A DNA stretch of 64,000 nt from the NCBI RefSeq assembly GCF_004786035.1, contig NZ_CP035088.1:4500001-4564000 (forward strand), written 5' to 3'. Under the pieces are notes generated by a model. The model was not told where the DNA came from, ran no database searches, and worked only from the letters and a program-made list of their open reading frames with translations. How positions within the stretch are numbered: position 1 is the first letter of the stretch; every line of letters starts with the position of its first letter. The position numbers were made by a program, and so were the translations under genes. Positions 55,665 to 64,000 of this stretch are shown piece after piece. Source of the DNA: Pseudomonas viciae (GTDB taxonomy: Bacteria > Pseudomonadota > Gammaproteobacteria > Pseudomonadales > Pseudomonadaceae).

Positions 55665-64000
<8,336 letters not shown>

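Overview
The window is chromosomal DNA of a fluorescent Pseudomonas, most likely the P. fluorescens complex. The evidence is high GC, very many REP-type inverted repeats built on a 'GTGGGAGCGRGCTTGCTCGCGA' style core, and an almost complete pyoverdine locus in the order pvdA-fpvI-pvdRT-opmQ-pvdP-pvdMNO-pvdE-NRPS-fpvA-NRPS.

Left third (1-26.3 kb): general chromosome. It holds the start of a chemoreceptor, a Na+/H+ antiporter-family permease, a four-gene PepSY-PepSY-response regulator-histidine kinase operon (BqsPQRS-like), a patatin-like lipase, queD, a decayed alpha/beta hydrolase, codBA (cytosine uptake and deamination), a DapF-fold protein that has lost both catalytic cysteines, two MFS transporters, a complete fecIRA-type iron uptake and signalling unit, an AraC regulator, an AhpD-like protein, an MscS channel with a cyclic-nucleotide-binding domain, a pirin, and a BvgAS/Roc-like phosphorelay whose middle gene is a degenerate receiver.

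Pyoverdine region (26.5-64 kb): pvdA makes N5-hydroxyornithine. fpvI is a FecI-family sigma factor, with no fpvR beside it. pvdRT-opmQ is an export/recycling pump. pvdP, pvdM, pvdN and pvdO are periplasmic maturation enzymes, and pvdE is the ferribactin exporter. fpvA is the receptor. Five exact PvdS iron-starvation boxes (TAAAT-N16-CGT) precede pvdA, pvdR, pvdP, pvdM and pvdE. The NRPS genes are split around fpvA. On the minus strand, a large synthetase reads A(Ser)-T-E-C-A(Ser)-T-C-TauD hydroxylase and is followed by Interface-A(Asp)-T. On the plus strand, behind pvdE, lies C-A(Thr)-T-TE. Read together these predict a peptide ending ...D-Ser-Ser-(beta-hydroxy)Asp-Thr.

Island between opmQ and pvdP (33.5-37.2 kb): two tandem copies of a cassette made of a conserved leader, a structured RNA that I read as a phage P4 CI / P1 c4-type antisense RNA, and a small DUF6124 gene. 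Each RNA has two hairpins showing the same 8-nt loop and an internal segment complementary to that loop. The loop sequence differs between the copies and its complement differs in step, so they look like two non-cross-reacting antisense switches. Orphan polymorphic-toxin tails with immunity genes lie between the copies and inside the second DUF6124 gene. This island is the most unusual part of the window.
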